64,000 nt of DNA, taken from NCBI RefSeq assembly GCF_023343835.1, contig NC_064438.1, positions 14,117,077-14,181,076 on the forward strand, in the 5' to 3' direction. This document shows, piece by piece, positions 36,318 through 48,424 of this stretch; within the stretch, counting starts at the first letter, position 1; every line of letters starts with the position of its first letter. Under the pieces are notes generated by a model. That model searched no databases and was not told where the DNA came from. It was given only the letters and a program-made list of their open reading frames with translations. Origin of the DNA: Lagopus muta. Its lineage: Eukaryota; Chordata; Aves; Galliformes; Phasianidae. The translations under genes were made by a program, and so were the position numbers.

Positions 36318-38201
36318 GAATGATTTTGGAAACTGCTCACAAATAGGAGAGAAAAGGGCGAGGGAAGGTTACGAAATAGCGCGTGCTTCCTCTGATGCAT
36401 TGTGGCTGCAACTTGTATCATACTGAGGTCTATTAGGGAGGTTACAAACATTTTGTCCAAATGGCTCCTTTGGGCATGGCTACCTCAAAGGAGATGCAGT
36501 TTTCACAATGGAGAACTACTGCTTTTCCATTGCTTCGGTTTCCAGTAAGCTTACCAAGGACTGTTTTTTCTCACAACGCAGTGCAATGTATTGAAGAGCA
36601 TAGCTGATGTATGCATGAACTATAAGCCTTTCTAACAACTGAGCTTAAAGAATTTGATTTTCTTTTGTTTTAAATGTTCATCTATGTTACATTATAGCTG
36701 TGAGTATTCTCAGTGTTTTAGGTGCTACAGGAATTTGTGTTTTGATGTTGAAGTGACTGCACATAAGCACAGTAGCTTCTGGCTACTTTAGTTCTCATTA
36801 CTGTACCTGTGATGGAGATAATTTTTGCCCAGTTTCTGACAGGCAAACAGATTTCTTTTGTGCATGTCATTGTCATGGCTTCTTTGTTGCAGCTTGATAT
36901 TACAAGAACAAAAAGCAAGGGACCCTAGTGAGAATGTTAGGGAGGGATTAACAGAGCCTTGTAGCTATGGAGTTAAGCTGGGTTTCTGTTTTCACTGCCA
37001 CTGACATCTTGATTTATGCATACTGGGGATGTTTTTAAACACAGAAGCAATAGGAAATAAGGCAGTCTGCTTGTGCTTCCTGCAGGGCTTCTTGGCTTTG
37101 CTTTCCGGTTAGACAGCAGCATTCAGAGCATCATCTTGTCATTTCTTCCACTTGCTGCTGTTTATTTGTTTTGCCAGTTACAAGCTCAAACCTGTATGTA
37201 TCTCTCTTCCTCTTTCTCAGGTTTTCCTTGAAGATGTATGTTGGCAATGTGCATACAAAAAAAATATCTGTGCACATCCTGTTTTCAAACTGTTACTTCA
37301 TGAAGTTTTGCACTCCTAAGAATGTGGCTTGAAGGATGTCTTGTGCTTGGATCTGACAGTGATGCTAAGGAAATGCCTACCTTAAGTACCATAAGAGTTT
37401 CGCATACAGCATGGCAACTTTAATTTATGAATGTATAGCATTTAGAAGCATTTAGTCATAATGCAAATATTACATTGCCTAAATTTTCTTTTATCCTTTC
37501 CTCTTCTCTCAGGATATATTTTAAGAAAAAAAGTAGGCTGATAGTGCTTTGCATATTCAAGCTGTCACTATGAAACGCTGCAAGCTTTAATGAATTTCTG
37601 CACACACAAAACCTAGCAGCAACCTAGAACAAAAATGTGAATTTCTCCATTCTTCCTGTTACTGGTTATTACAGTTGTGCATATTGCCAAGGTAAGCTGG
37701 CCTGCAGTGCTGAGGAGGGTTAGCTGTGCTGTCATTGTAACTAGTGTGAGAACAGCATTCTGAAGTTACCCAAGCACTTCTGAGTGATGGGGGGGCATTA
37801 TTAGTGATTCTAATATTGTAACAACCTATTGTAACATGCTGAAATATTTGTGTATTTCAACATACGTTGACTAAAATACATTCGTATATTTTTGCTTATG
37901 TGTTTGATACAGAAGCAGAATAATTTATAGTAATTAAGTATTACATAAGGATTTTTCACACTGTATCAAAGGAATTCTACTAGAAAGACGACTGGAATTA
38001 ACCCCTAGCCTTGTCTCAGTGATCTTTAGTATTGCTAATGGAAGTTACTGATTAGGATCTTCCTACTCAAAAATTTCTCATCTCATTTTATAGACGACTG
38101 TAGAACAACCTGCTAACTTTTTGTTACCATGCTGATAAAAGTGCTTTAATCTGTATAAAAAGCATGTGAGCATGGAAAATTTCCTGATCCTTCAAGTGTG
38201 T

Positions 38202-38228
38202 GGGGGGGGTTTTTTTTTTTTTTTTTTT
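38202..38228. repeat. G8-T19 homopolymer junction
   Basis: Eight G run directly into nineteen T. Such a junction is prone to sequencing and replication slippage. Confidence 0.85.
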
Positions 38229-39257
38229 GCTACTACTGAAGGAAATTTTCCTGTAGTACTGCAGTGAAATAAAGATTTCATCATTTGACCCTTCCACGGT
38301 GTTTCTCGCTCATTTTCAATACTGCACCTAGAATTTGTACTGCGTGTCTGAGAAGCTGTGATCTCTTCTCAAGGTGGTGTGAAATTTAGGTAATTTTTTC
38401 TTCTCGAAGTTGCATATACTGAATTAAATTGCAGACATATTGTTGCATAGTTTGCTGTTTGTTTCCTTACCTTTTTTTCCTATTGAGAATATTTTTCACC
38501 CTTAGGAGAAGTGGTGCTAAAGTTTGTCACGTATGTATCTGGAAAGTTCCTCTTCCTAATTCCTACCTTTTAAAGTCTTTGTTATGGTTCTAATTAGTAG
38601 ATGTTAGCATATGTATCAAAATGCAGAATGTTCAAGTTCTTATTTGGAAAATTAAGTGCTAGGTTTATCTCATCCGTCTGTATCATTTGGATTTACATTG
38701 AACAAAAACATTAGCACACTGAATTATGGGAACTATAAAATCATGGCACAAAATCAACAGCAATAAAAACCCATGTTATACATGGCTGTTCCTCTTGTAG
38801 CATCTGTGCTGCTCTTTGTGACTGTTAATTCCAGCAACCTTCACCACTCTCAATGTGGAGTTAGAAATGTAAAAGCATTGAAATGTTCCTCGGGTATTGA
38901 GGAGGGGATAGAGTAGGTGCATCTGTTGGGGTGAAACAAATATGCCTTTACTTTGCTGGTTTTAATGATGTGCCGCCCAACAGATGTGTTGATACAGTCT
39001 AATACCTACTGATGGCTGATGCCTCCTATTGCAGCTGACATGGTGAGCTCTGGCAGCACTGGGAGCTGCCCCTGATTGCTGCTGCTGTCGTGCTGGAGAA
39101 AGTGAGGAGAGTGCTTGGAAGGTCTTTATGTTGTAGACTTGCTGTAGAAGCCTCGAGTTTGCTACCTTGTTCTGCTCGATCACTCCATATCAAGCTTTTC
39201 ATTATATGTGACTGTTGGTTTTTTTCTCCAGAAAAGCATTTTAGCAGGAGCCAAAGG

Positions 39258-39560
39258 ATCACAGAAACCATAGAATCGCTCAGGTTGGAAAAGGCTTTAA
39301 AGATCAAGTCTAACAGCATCTGAACCATACTACCCTAACTCTAACAACCCTCTGCTAAATCATGTCCCTGAGCACCACATCCAAACGGTTTTTAAATGCA
39401 TCCAGGGATGGTGACTCAGCCACCTCCTTGGGGAGCCTATTCCAGTGCTTCACAACCCTTTCTGTAAAGAAGTTTTTCCTGCTGTCCAACCTAAGCCACT
39501 CCTGGCACAACTTGAGGCCTTTTCCCCTTCTTCTATCACCAATGAGAAGAGAGATGGAAA
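39258..39560 (-). mobile_element. CR1 LINE 3' end, reverse orientation
   Basis: On the + strand it begins CCATAGAATCGCTCAGGTTG and continues GCATCCAGGGATGGTGACTC and AGCCTATTCCAGTGCTTCAC to TTTCCCCTTCTTCTATCACC, the complement of the CR1 3' region. The 5' edge is approximate. Confidence 0.9.
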
Positions 39561-41224
39561 GGCTCTTGAAGTCTCTTCAATGGAACTTGAGAATGTAGTT
39601 TACAAGTGGGGGATAGATCTTAATAAGAAGTACATAGTGATATCCTATAACAGTAATCTTCCCACTACTCCTCTCTCATTTGGCAGTTAAAGTGCTTGAG
39701 AGATCTCATTAGGAACAGGATCATGGCAGTGATGCAGATTAGAACAAATGGGAAGATTGCAGCATTTAGGTTTAACTGGGAGCAGCTCCTGATCCGGTTC
39801 ACTGTAGGGCTTCACAATACCTCTGCCTGGCAGAAGGGCCAGTGTGCCACAAAACAGGGAGGTTCTAGTGACCAGGAGTGGTACAGAAGGGAGCAGGATC
39901 AGCTTTGGTGGCAGTAGTGAAGATCTGCTGGCTTCTTTGTGAGGCTTCAGCATTAGATGCAATGGTCCTTCTCAAAAAACTCATGTACTAGATAGGAAGT
40001 GAGCCTTTTTTTCCTATTGAGCAGGCTGAATTTGTGTATTTTCAGTTATTTCCTCTGAGGAGTAAATGGGAGATGCAATTGTACAGACATTTGAACAACT
40101 CTCAGTGCAGAAGTGTCATTTTAACAGACTATGCTTATTATGTGTTCAGAGGAAGAAAAGTACCTTTGCATCTGATCATACAGTACAATTGAGATGGCAG
40201 TCACCCTGCTGTACCCTGCTCTGGTAAATAGAAAAGTACTGGAACAATTGCAGAAGCAAAGTCAGTTCTCAGTTATACTTCTCAGTTTAATTGCTGCAGA
40301 TCTCAAGAGAGTTTGGGATGGTGGATTGTATGTATGTTTGATTTTCTTAGAAATTGCTGATTAGACTAAGATTTTACAGATTCTGTACTACAGTTTCCAT
40401 AAATGTAGGGTTTTTTTTTTTTAGCTAAGATTTAGCCATTCCAACCTGATTGTAGTTATTGGAACAGTAGTCCGTATGTCAGCTTATTTCCATTGAAAAT
40501 AGAGCTTTTTTCATCCAAGTTGCTTTGCTACAACAGTAAAGTGAATGCATTTCAGACATTTGTTGCTTTTGTTCTGTTTCCCACTGTGATAATAGCCAAC
40601 AAAAAGCTAACCTATAAGTTATGCTTTTCTTGCTGACATAACAATTCCCAGCTGGGATGCAATATATCCCGGGGACAGGAAAGGATTCCCTTTGTGGCTA
40701 CTGAGATGTAATCATTTGGTTTGATTTCAATAAACAAAGCATATACCCATTGCCAAATGCAGCTTTTACCTATGAAATGCTACTACTGAAGATGTGGCTG
40801 TAGAAGAGCAATGTCTTCCCCTCTGTGCCCCAGATGGCAAATTGGTGCTGGTCAGAGAACAAGAGAAGTTACCAAGTAGGATGTGCATTGCTTGCTATCT
40901 ATTGCCACGTGCTCCCAGCCAAATGCTTTGTGATGTGAAAATCCGGCATATCATTTAGAAATCAGAACCACACTTAACTAATATAAAATGACATGAAGTT
41001 CTCAGCTCAAGTCAATTATACCATACAGTTCTTAATTCACTTTCATTGCCAGCTATACTTTCAGTATGACTCACTGAAGATGACTGTAATTTTGTTCAAC
41101 CTGATGTTACCTAGCTGCTTTTCAGAGCATATTTACCCTTCTGACCAAGTGACTCTGTTCTCTCTTAAAACTTCTGATTTTGTTTATATTCTTCAGGACC
41201 GTTTGTGCTCATGGGGTATGATAG

Positions 41225-41246
41225 ACAAGTGTATCGATACACTTGT
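41225..41246. repeat. Perfect 22-bp palindrome
   Basis: The half ACAAGTGTATC is followed directly by its exact reverse complement, with ATCGAT at the centre. There is no spacer and no known repeat context. Confidence 0.9.
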
Positions 41247-43670
41247 TACAGGACCAAGAGTGCTGCACTCAGCTTGAATGCTTCAGAGGTCCCTGGTGTA
41301 TTGTGAATTGCAGCCGTGTGGGTTTATCAGAAGCAGCTGTTTTTGTTCTGTGAACAGATCCATCTGGGCTGGGGGGAGAGAACCGGTGGCTCTTAGAGAT
41401 TAACTGGTGACAGTTTTGCTTGGGAAGTGTACCAAGTTTTAGCAGAGCTAATGTGACAGAGATAAGAGGTGAAAAGGGACAGGTGAGAAAAACGTGAGCC
41501 TTACTAATCTTTGTGTCAGAAGAAGCCTTCAGGATTTGGTTATCTGCACGTGGGTCTAATTGCAACCTCGATTAGAGGAGTGCCTAATGCTTCCTACTGC
41601 TGTAAAGATCTGGCTGAGCTGTTTCAGACGTTTGGCCGTACAAGGCCTAGATGAGGAGTCAGAGCAGCTGTGTCCTTGTGCAGGCGAGAGAGAGCTGTCT
41701 AGTTTATTGGATTACCTCTTGTCAGATCATGGTCGTGCATGCTTTTTAAATCCCTGAGGGCAGAGAGGGAGTGCCGTAGAAGGGTTGGCTTATTTTAGGT
41801 AAACTGATTAAGACCACAGTCTACTTCCATTTTGCCTTTTCTGTTGAGAAATGTTATAATGTTTCATGGGAGTGTAGTGTGAAGTGTTCATGTTGAGTTT
41901 TTTTGTGGATAGAAGCTGTGTGGCATGTATGAGCTGAGCAGAGGGTCTGCAGCAGCTTCAGTAATTTCTTCACTTTCTGTTTGATTTCAGGAAGCAGTGG
42001 GTGAGTGGGTTTCTCTTTCCCAAAGAGGAAGAAGGTTTCCTGGCTTGGCAGGTTAGATGATGCAGCATTGGCTGGTCTGCGAAGTGTGGGAATAATAGAC
42101 ATATTTGGGGTTCTAAGTTAGATTCAGTGGCAATTAGGAAAAAAATCTCTCTCCACAGGAAAGCATGCAATGTTTGAATGGCTCAGTAGTTGTAGGACAA
42201 CTCTGTGTTGCAAATAGAAGCCTGTCCTCTGCATGTACTGTGCTTGTGACAGTCAGCTTTATGGCTGTCATGTATGAAAAGATTGATTTTAGGCTGTAGG
42301 TTCCACTGGCATAAAGGAGGATAACAGTTTTCTACATTAGTTCTGCCACTATCAGAATATTGCTGCTTGATCAGATTATCATTTTACTCTTGTCATCTTT
42401 CAGAGACTATGATAAATCGTAATTTGTAAAAGATGAGAACTAATTCCACTATGATAATAAAACTCCCAGATGTAAGCATGAAACTACAGGGTTTCAGAAG
42501 CTGTTCGATATCTGTTTATAGAAGTGAGATGATTCTTTCATTTAAAAACTTAGTTTGAACACTGATCTAAGTGGATTTGAGCTCTTTAAATGTTCTGTAT
42601 ACAACTGTTTCACCTGTTTTCTAGAATGAAGGCTTAATGAGTCCTGTAGCTTAATTGTAAACTTCACAGGCTTTTTCCCTCCTCCTTGCTGCGCTGTGCT
42701 CTACCCAGTGTGATTGGGAACATTTTATATAATGGTAATGAACTTGGCAAGGGAAGAGCCTTTTGCCTGCTGCCAGAGTAAAGCAAACAAACAAATGAGG
42801 AAAACAAAAGTGGATCCCTCCCAGTCCCCTTCATGGGTTTCATGGAGTGGCTGGCACCGCTGACCATTCTGGTGGAAGGGTGGAATGTCCTGCCATGCAT
42901 TCCACGCAGATGGCCTGGAACCCAGCCACCCTAGCAAAGCAGAGAATGCTGTGCCTTCAGCCGTGCCACTTGTGATTTAATTGGAAGTAGAGCTGACTTA
43001 AAAAGTAGCGCATCATCAGTAAGTGCTGTTCTTCTGTGTTTCCAAAAATTACACAACAGTTTTGCTCTCCTGAGTGTTGGCTCTGACCTTTTGTTTGCTC
43101 AGGAGAAGCTGAATTTCTCTGCCAGACAAATCTTTGCAGAACTTCATCTTAAAGATATTATCTTTCCTTGTTGGGGTGCCTTGCTTCTCAAAGTCTTACT
43201 ATCTCCCTCTGAACTAAGCAGAGACATCACCTGAAGAATGGTTTTTCCAGTAGTCACCTGTTCTGCTTCTCACCAGTGTATTGGCCTCCAGCTTTCAAAG
43301 TTGGTGAAGTGATGCTTCTTGTGTAGTAAATACCATTGCTCCTCCTTGGGTGCGCTGGAGACATCTAATTATGCTTCTGGTTTGTATTTGTAGCTGTGAT
43401 GATCAGTGCTAACTACTGATAAAATACTCAGATCCAAGTTCAGAGTTTCCCACTGCAACTTTCTGAAGGAGGTTGCATTCACTTTTAATTTAAGATTGAT
43501 TGCAGCACATTTCTTATGTGCTGATTCTTGCAGGACTATCTGAGTACATCTTGTATATTGCTCTCTATACCTCTATGTACAGTAACAGTTTTATGTCATT
43601 AATCAAGTCTGCAGGTAGCTTGAGAGAGGAATGGCTCCTTCCAAATAGCCTGTGTATTGTTTGAGTCACC

Positions 43671-43836
43671 ATTAAGGAAGCAAAACACTGTAGACTAAAT
43701 TGAAGGATGCAATAATGGTGCTTTGTAGTTATTTAGCAGACAAAATCTGATGCTATTAAGGAAGTAGAACACCCTGTCCTTAATTGAAGGATACACTAAT
43801 GATGTTTTGTAGACATTTCATAGGCAAAGTCTGTGA
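43671..43836. repeat. Diverged tandem duplication, two copies of about 84 bp
   Basis: Copy 1 starts ATTAAGGAAGCAAAACACTG at 43671. Copy 2 starts ATTAAGGAAGTAGAACACCC at 43755. Both continue through AATTGAAGGAT and TTTGTAG blocks in the same order. Confidence 0.85.
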
Positions 43837-44042
43837 TTAGTGTCATGTATTGTTTTAGAATCTGGAGAAGGAATTGAGCTATGCTTGTGAAATTGAATAA
43901 CTTTAGGAAGAAAACAGGGAAAACAACATCACCTAATTCTACAACATTGTTACGCTGTCAAGTACTGGCTGGTAGTGTAATGTTTCCTGATGTTCAGTAA
44001 GAAATCAGCTGACAGAAGTGTAAAGCTGGGCTATGGCTTACA

Positions 44043-45380
44043 TTAGAATCGTAGAATAATTAAGACCTCCAAGATTGTCAAGTCCAACCTTCCACCTGTC
44101 AACACCAAGCCTGTTGAGCTGTGTTCCTCAGTGCCACATCTACATCTTTCTTAAACATCTCCAGGGACGGTACCATTTTGGCGTGCAGCCTGTTTCCAAA
44201 GTTTGACTGTTCTTTCAGAGAATAAATTATTCCACATTTCCAGCTGTTCCCGCAGTTCCTGCAGCAGTTCCATGTGAGATTTGTTCTCCAGACCTTTCAC
44301 GAGTGTAGATTGTCCTTCTTTGAGCACTCTTCAGCACCTCAATGTCTTTTCTGTAGCAAGGAGCCCAAAAGTCAACATGGTATTTAAATTGCAGCTTCAC
44401 CAGTGCTGAGTACAGGAAAATGAACCCTGGAGCTGCTGGCCACGCTATTTCTGATACAGGCCAGGATGTCATAGGCCTTCTTGGGCACAATGCTGGTTCA
44501 AGTTCAGCTGGCTATTGACTAACATCCTCAGATCCTTTTCCACTGTGCAGCTTTCCTGCCACTCTGCTCCAAGCCTGTGGTATTGCATTGAGTTGTTGTG
44601 ACCGCTGTTGAGTCTCATGGAATTGGCCTCAGTCCATTGATCCTGCCTATCCAGCTTAATCTGTACAGCCTTCTTACCCTCAAGAGATCAATTTTTCTTC
44701 CACCTTGGTGTCATCTGCAAACTTACTGAGAGTGCACTCAATCCCTGTTTTCAAATCATTGGTGAAGATATTAAACAGGACTGGTTTCAGTGCTGACCCC
44801 TGAGGAACACCACTAGTGATGCTTATGAGTTGGATTTCTATTCAGCAAGGCCCTTTGGGCCCAGCCATTGTGTTGTTTTTTTTTTGTTTTTTTTTTTATT
44901 GGCACCTGTGCAAGCCATGAGCTTCTAGCTTCTATAGGGGAATGCTGTCAGAGTGTTTTACCTAAAGTCTAGGTAGTCTATATCCACAATCCTTCCATTA
45001 TCTGTTAGGTAGGTCCCTGGTCATAGGAGGAGGTCAGATTTCCCAAGCAGGATCTGCCTTTCATGGATCTCTGAAGGCTAGGCTGTTATCCTGGTTGTCC
45101 AGCATGTACTATGTGATTGCATTCAAGGTGATCTGCTCCATCACCTTCCCTGGTACCACGGTCAGGCTGACAGACTGTAGTTCCCTAGATCCTACTTCTG
45201 ACCCTTGTTATAGATGATAGCGATGTCATGTTGGCAGGCCTCCAGTCATCTAGGACCTCCCTGTTTGACTAGGACTGCTGATAAAACTGATGGAAGGTGG
45301 CTGGATGAACACCTTGGCTAGCTCTGTCAGGAAGCTTGGGTGGATCTCACTTGATCCCATAGACTTGTGATAGTCTAAGA
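44043..45380 (-). mobile_element. CR1 LINE, 3' half (3' UTR and part of ORF2), interrupted
   Basis: In reverse orientation it begins at the 3' terminus (TAGAATCGTAGAATAATTAA). It extends into degenerate reverse-transcriptase sequence; the minus strand reads LDYHKSMGSSEIHPSFLTEL and then AKVFIQPPSISFI, matching the CR1 'KSMGPDGMHPRVLRELA' region. There are many stops and frameshifts, so it is dead. A T-rich run lies at about 44873-44899. The element resumes at 46243 after the hAT insertion. Confidence 0.9.
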
Positions 45381-46234
45381 GAGGTATATCTAACCTGTGG
45401 GCTACACGTGGCCCTGTGCAGCCTATTCTGTGGCTGTTCCCTGTCCCGTAAGGGTGGCAGCTCTGCCCTACAGAGCAGCCTGACCCAGCCCTGGCTATGT
45501 GCCCATTGCTTGGCAACAACCAGACATCCATGTGCAATTGGCACTGTTTGAGCTAAAGCCAGGATATGGGGAAGATGACATAGTGCAAACTCAATATGGC
45601 AAGTAATGTTACATGTTTTGATACATTGCTTAAACATGACCCTGTGAACAGTGGAAGAAATATACAGCATTGCTTTCCATTTAAATAAAGGAATTTGAGA
45701 ACAAGTTTCAAGGTTAAAAAATTGTATATTTGAGATTCCATTTTCAATCAGCCTTAGTACCTTATGTGTGAATTTTCAAATGGAGTGTAGGGTGTTACAA
45801 TCAGTCCATCAAAAACTGGATCGTTTGTCTACAGGGCTTCTGTAACACCTGTCTTACCAGAGAAAAATATCCTGTGCTTTGCAGTCGTGCTTATTGATGT
45901 CATTGGTTTTTGGCAGTGCATGCATTTATGAGCAACTGTTTTCAAAGGTGGAATGCAGTAAGGGTAAAATTTCATCAGAAATCTGACAAACACCTTGGGA
46001 ACTCATTAAGAATTGGAACTGCTTCCATTGAACAAGGCTGCATTAGTTTCACAAAAACAAGGTCAAACATCCATCTAGTTCTATATTTTGTTCCTTTTAA
46101 ATTTTTTTAAATAAATGTATGAAAGTTTTATTATATGCATTAACTGAATTGCGTGTTTTATATGTGACCCAAGACAGTTCCTTGACACTCCCACTCAGCG
46201 TGGCCCAGGCAATGCAGAAGGTTGGACATTCCTG
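45381..46234 (+). mobile_element. hAT-superfamily DNA transposon remnant inside the CR1
   Basis: The ends are imperfect inverted repeats: AGGTATATCTAACC on the left, AGGAATGTCCAACC as the reverse complement of the right. They are flanked by 8-base direct repeats GTCTAAGA (45373-45380) and GTCTAGGA (46235-46242), one mismatch, matching the 8-bp target duplication of hAT elements. Inside, about 45915-46065 reads in shifting frames as YEQLFSKVE... and then KHLGNSLRIGTASIE, resembling the C-terminal dimerisation region of Charlie/ZBED-type transposases (EQLFS ... LRIATSSIEPDI). It has stops and frameshifts and is much shorter than an autonomous element. Confidence 0.8.
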
Positions 46235-46242
46235 GTCTAGGA

Positions 46243-46775
46243 GAAGTAAAAGGTTGCTGTTTCCTATTGAATTATGGAGGGTTTATTCTGCTCACTATCC
46301 CTGTCTTCCACCTCAAAGGGCTGAATACTGTGGAGATGACTGAAATGACTAATAGAGACAGGAGCAAAGAAGGCATTGAATATCTCAGCCTTTTCTTCAT
46401 CTTTTGTAGTAATGTTCCCCACTGCATCTGTTAAATGTTGGAGATTCTCCTTGGCCTTCTTTTTGTTGTTAATGTATTTGTAAGACTTATTTTTGTGATC
46501 TTTTGCAACGGTGGTCAGACTAAGTTCTGTCTGGGTTTTTGCCCTTCTAATTTCCACTCTGCATGTCCTAGCAACATTCCTGTTCTCTTCCTGAGTTGAC
46601 AGCTCCTTTACCCAAAGGTGATAAGCTCAACTTAAGTCTCAGCAAACAGCATCCCTGTTCAGCTAGGTGAGTCGTCTTCCCTTTCAGCTCATTTTATGGC
46701 ATGTGGGGATGGCCTGCTCCTGTGCACTTAAGGCTGCCTTCTTGAGGAGTGTGTAGCTTTCCTGGACCCACTGAG
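46243..46775 (-). mobile_element. CR1 LINE ORF2 fragment, 5' part of the interrupted element
   Basis: The minus strand reads EIRRAKTQTELSLTTVAKDH, then NKSYKYINNKKKAKENLQHL and DEEKAEIFNAFFAPV, the segment of CR1 ORF2 before the reverse transcriptase core. Further 5' it shows AQEQAIP and KGRRLT words of the same protein. It is collinear with 44043-45380, so one CR1 copy was split by the hAT insertion. It is truncated at its 5' end. Confidence 0.9.
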
Positions 46776-48167
46776 TGCTTAATGACTAGGAAGAAAATGC
46801 TGTTTTTAAAAAAGTAGGTTCTAGTAGCCTACTTCTTTTAAAATATTTAAAGAATGCTATGCAATTCTATATATTAGAATAACAAAGCATGAGTCAGTTT
46901 GTCCTGCCAGAGGTCAGTGGCAGTTTACAGCCAGTGCTGTAAGACAAGCTGCAGAAAGCTTGGTGCACTGAACTGGTGCATTTTCAGGGTCAGATGTGTG
47001 CAATGCAATTACCACTGCAGTATTTTCGCAATGAAAATGCGAGTATACAAGAACTTGTGTATAAGACTTCATTATGGTGCGTTTTCCAGTATTTGCATTA
47101 TCACCTGAAGCTCTTAAATACATCTTGATGACAAACCTTCTCAAGACTCTTGCTTTTACATTGGCATGTCTTAATCGCCCAAATTTCATGCTAGTGTTGG
47201 CTATGACTGTGCTATATGCTTTCCTCAGTTTATGATTGGCTTGAGATACAAGCAAGAGGACAATTACATGCATTGCCAGATTAACCTATACTTAATCTGT
47301 AAAGCTCCTTTCCATTTTTTCTTCTGTGTGTATTTCTTATCTGCTTTTCTAAAATATCCAAAGGGCAGTTGGTTAGTAAGGCCAAATTAATGCTGGATAA
47401 TTATAAGAGAAACGTACTGCCTGGAGCCTTCTATTCTAATATCACCTTCCTGCTAGCTCCAGTTAGAAGAAAAGAAATACATTAGTCACTTGAAAAGAAC
47501 AGCCGTATTAGCAAGCCATGTAGCTTTTCCACTGCTCTCAGCATCCTGCTCAGTTTCCCAGGGGCAAACCTAAAAGTACACAGTGTATTGTGTCACAAAT
47601 TGCTGTGTCTTCATTAGCCAGCATTCTTTCCTGGGATTTGTAATTGTGCTTTGCTGAATCTATCGAATAATGAATTTTAATTACCTTAGTTTGGCCATTC
47701 TTCCCAACATTATGCCCGGTTTATTTATGCCCGGGTTGTTTGGAGCAACATTTGTGCACTTTTGCCACCGAGGCCCTGTGGGACAAACCGTCAGAGTTCT
47801 TGTCCCTGGGAAGGACCTGGTGGCATGGCGTGGCAGCTGATGCTTCCAGCTGTGCTGGCACCCGCTGGGCAAAGGAGCTGTTGTTGATGTGGGGCCGTCC
47901 ACCTGCTTCAGGCCACTAGCAGTGGAGTGTTTGGTCACTTCAAGGGTATTCTCAAAGTATGGCAAGTATTCGCTGCTCTTTTTCAGAACAGGTAAACCTC
48001 TGAACTTTGCTTTTAAAGAGGATAAGAAAAAGTACAATAGACAAAGCCGAATGTAACCATGCATATGTTTATTTACAACTTCTCAAAGCTCTGTTTATAA
48101 CATTTTTGACTCTTATGCTCTCCTCCCTTTTGTCTCTCTCTATTACGTGTTGTTTGTTTCTATTTAA

Positions 48168-48424
48168 ATAGAAAGAGGGGAGATATAGGTTGGATGTCAG
48201 GGGGAAGCTTTTCACTGAGAGGGTGATGAGTTGTTGGAACAAGTTGCCCGGAGATGCTGTGGATTCCCCTTCCTCAGAGGTTTTCAAAGCTGGGTTGGAT
48301 GCGGCCCTGGGCAACCTGACCTAATTAGCACTTGATCTACCATTGGCAGCCCTGCCTGTTGTAGCGAGGTTTGAACTTGATGATCCTTGAGGTTCCTTCC
48401 TACCCAAGCCATTCTATGATTTGA
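48168..48424 (+). mobile_element. CR1 LINE 3' end
   Basis: It contains GGGGAGATATAGGTTGGATG, GAACAAGTTGCCCGGAGATG and TGATGATCCTTGAGGTTCCT, and ends CCATTCTATGATTTGAT. The element is 5'-truncated. Confidence 0.9.

Noticed and set aside
45910..46110. 66-residue + strand frame with LRIGTASIE
   Set aside because: It is a broken hAT transposase relic with frameshifts, not a domesticated gene: the frame does not hold across the domain.
46264..46557. 97-residue minus-strand open frame with protein-like sequence
   Set aside because: It is a piece of CR1 ORF2 (NNKKKAKENLQHL, DEEKAEIFNAFFA), annotated as a mobile element, not a host gene.
47681..48064. 127-residue minus-strand open frame
   Set aside because: It has no recognisable domain and no splice signals. 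Its length is explained by the GC-rich block.
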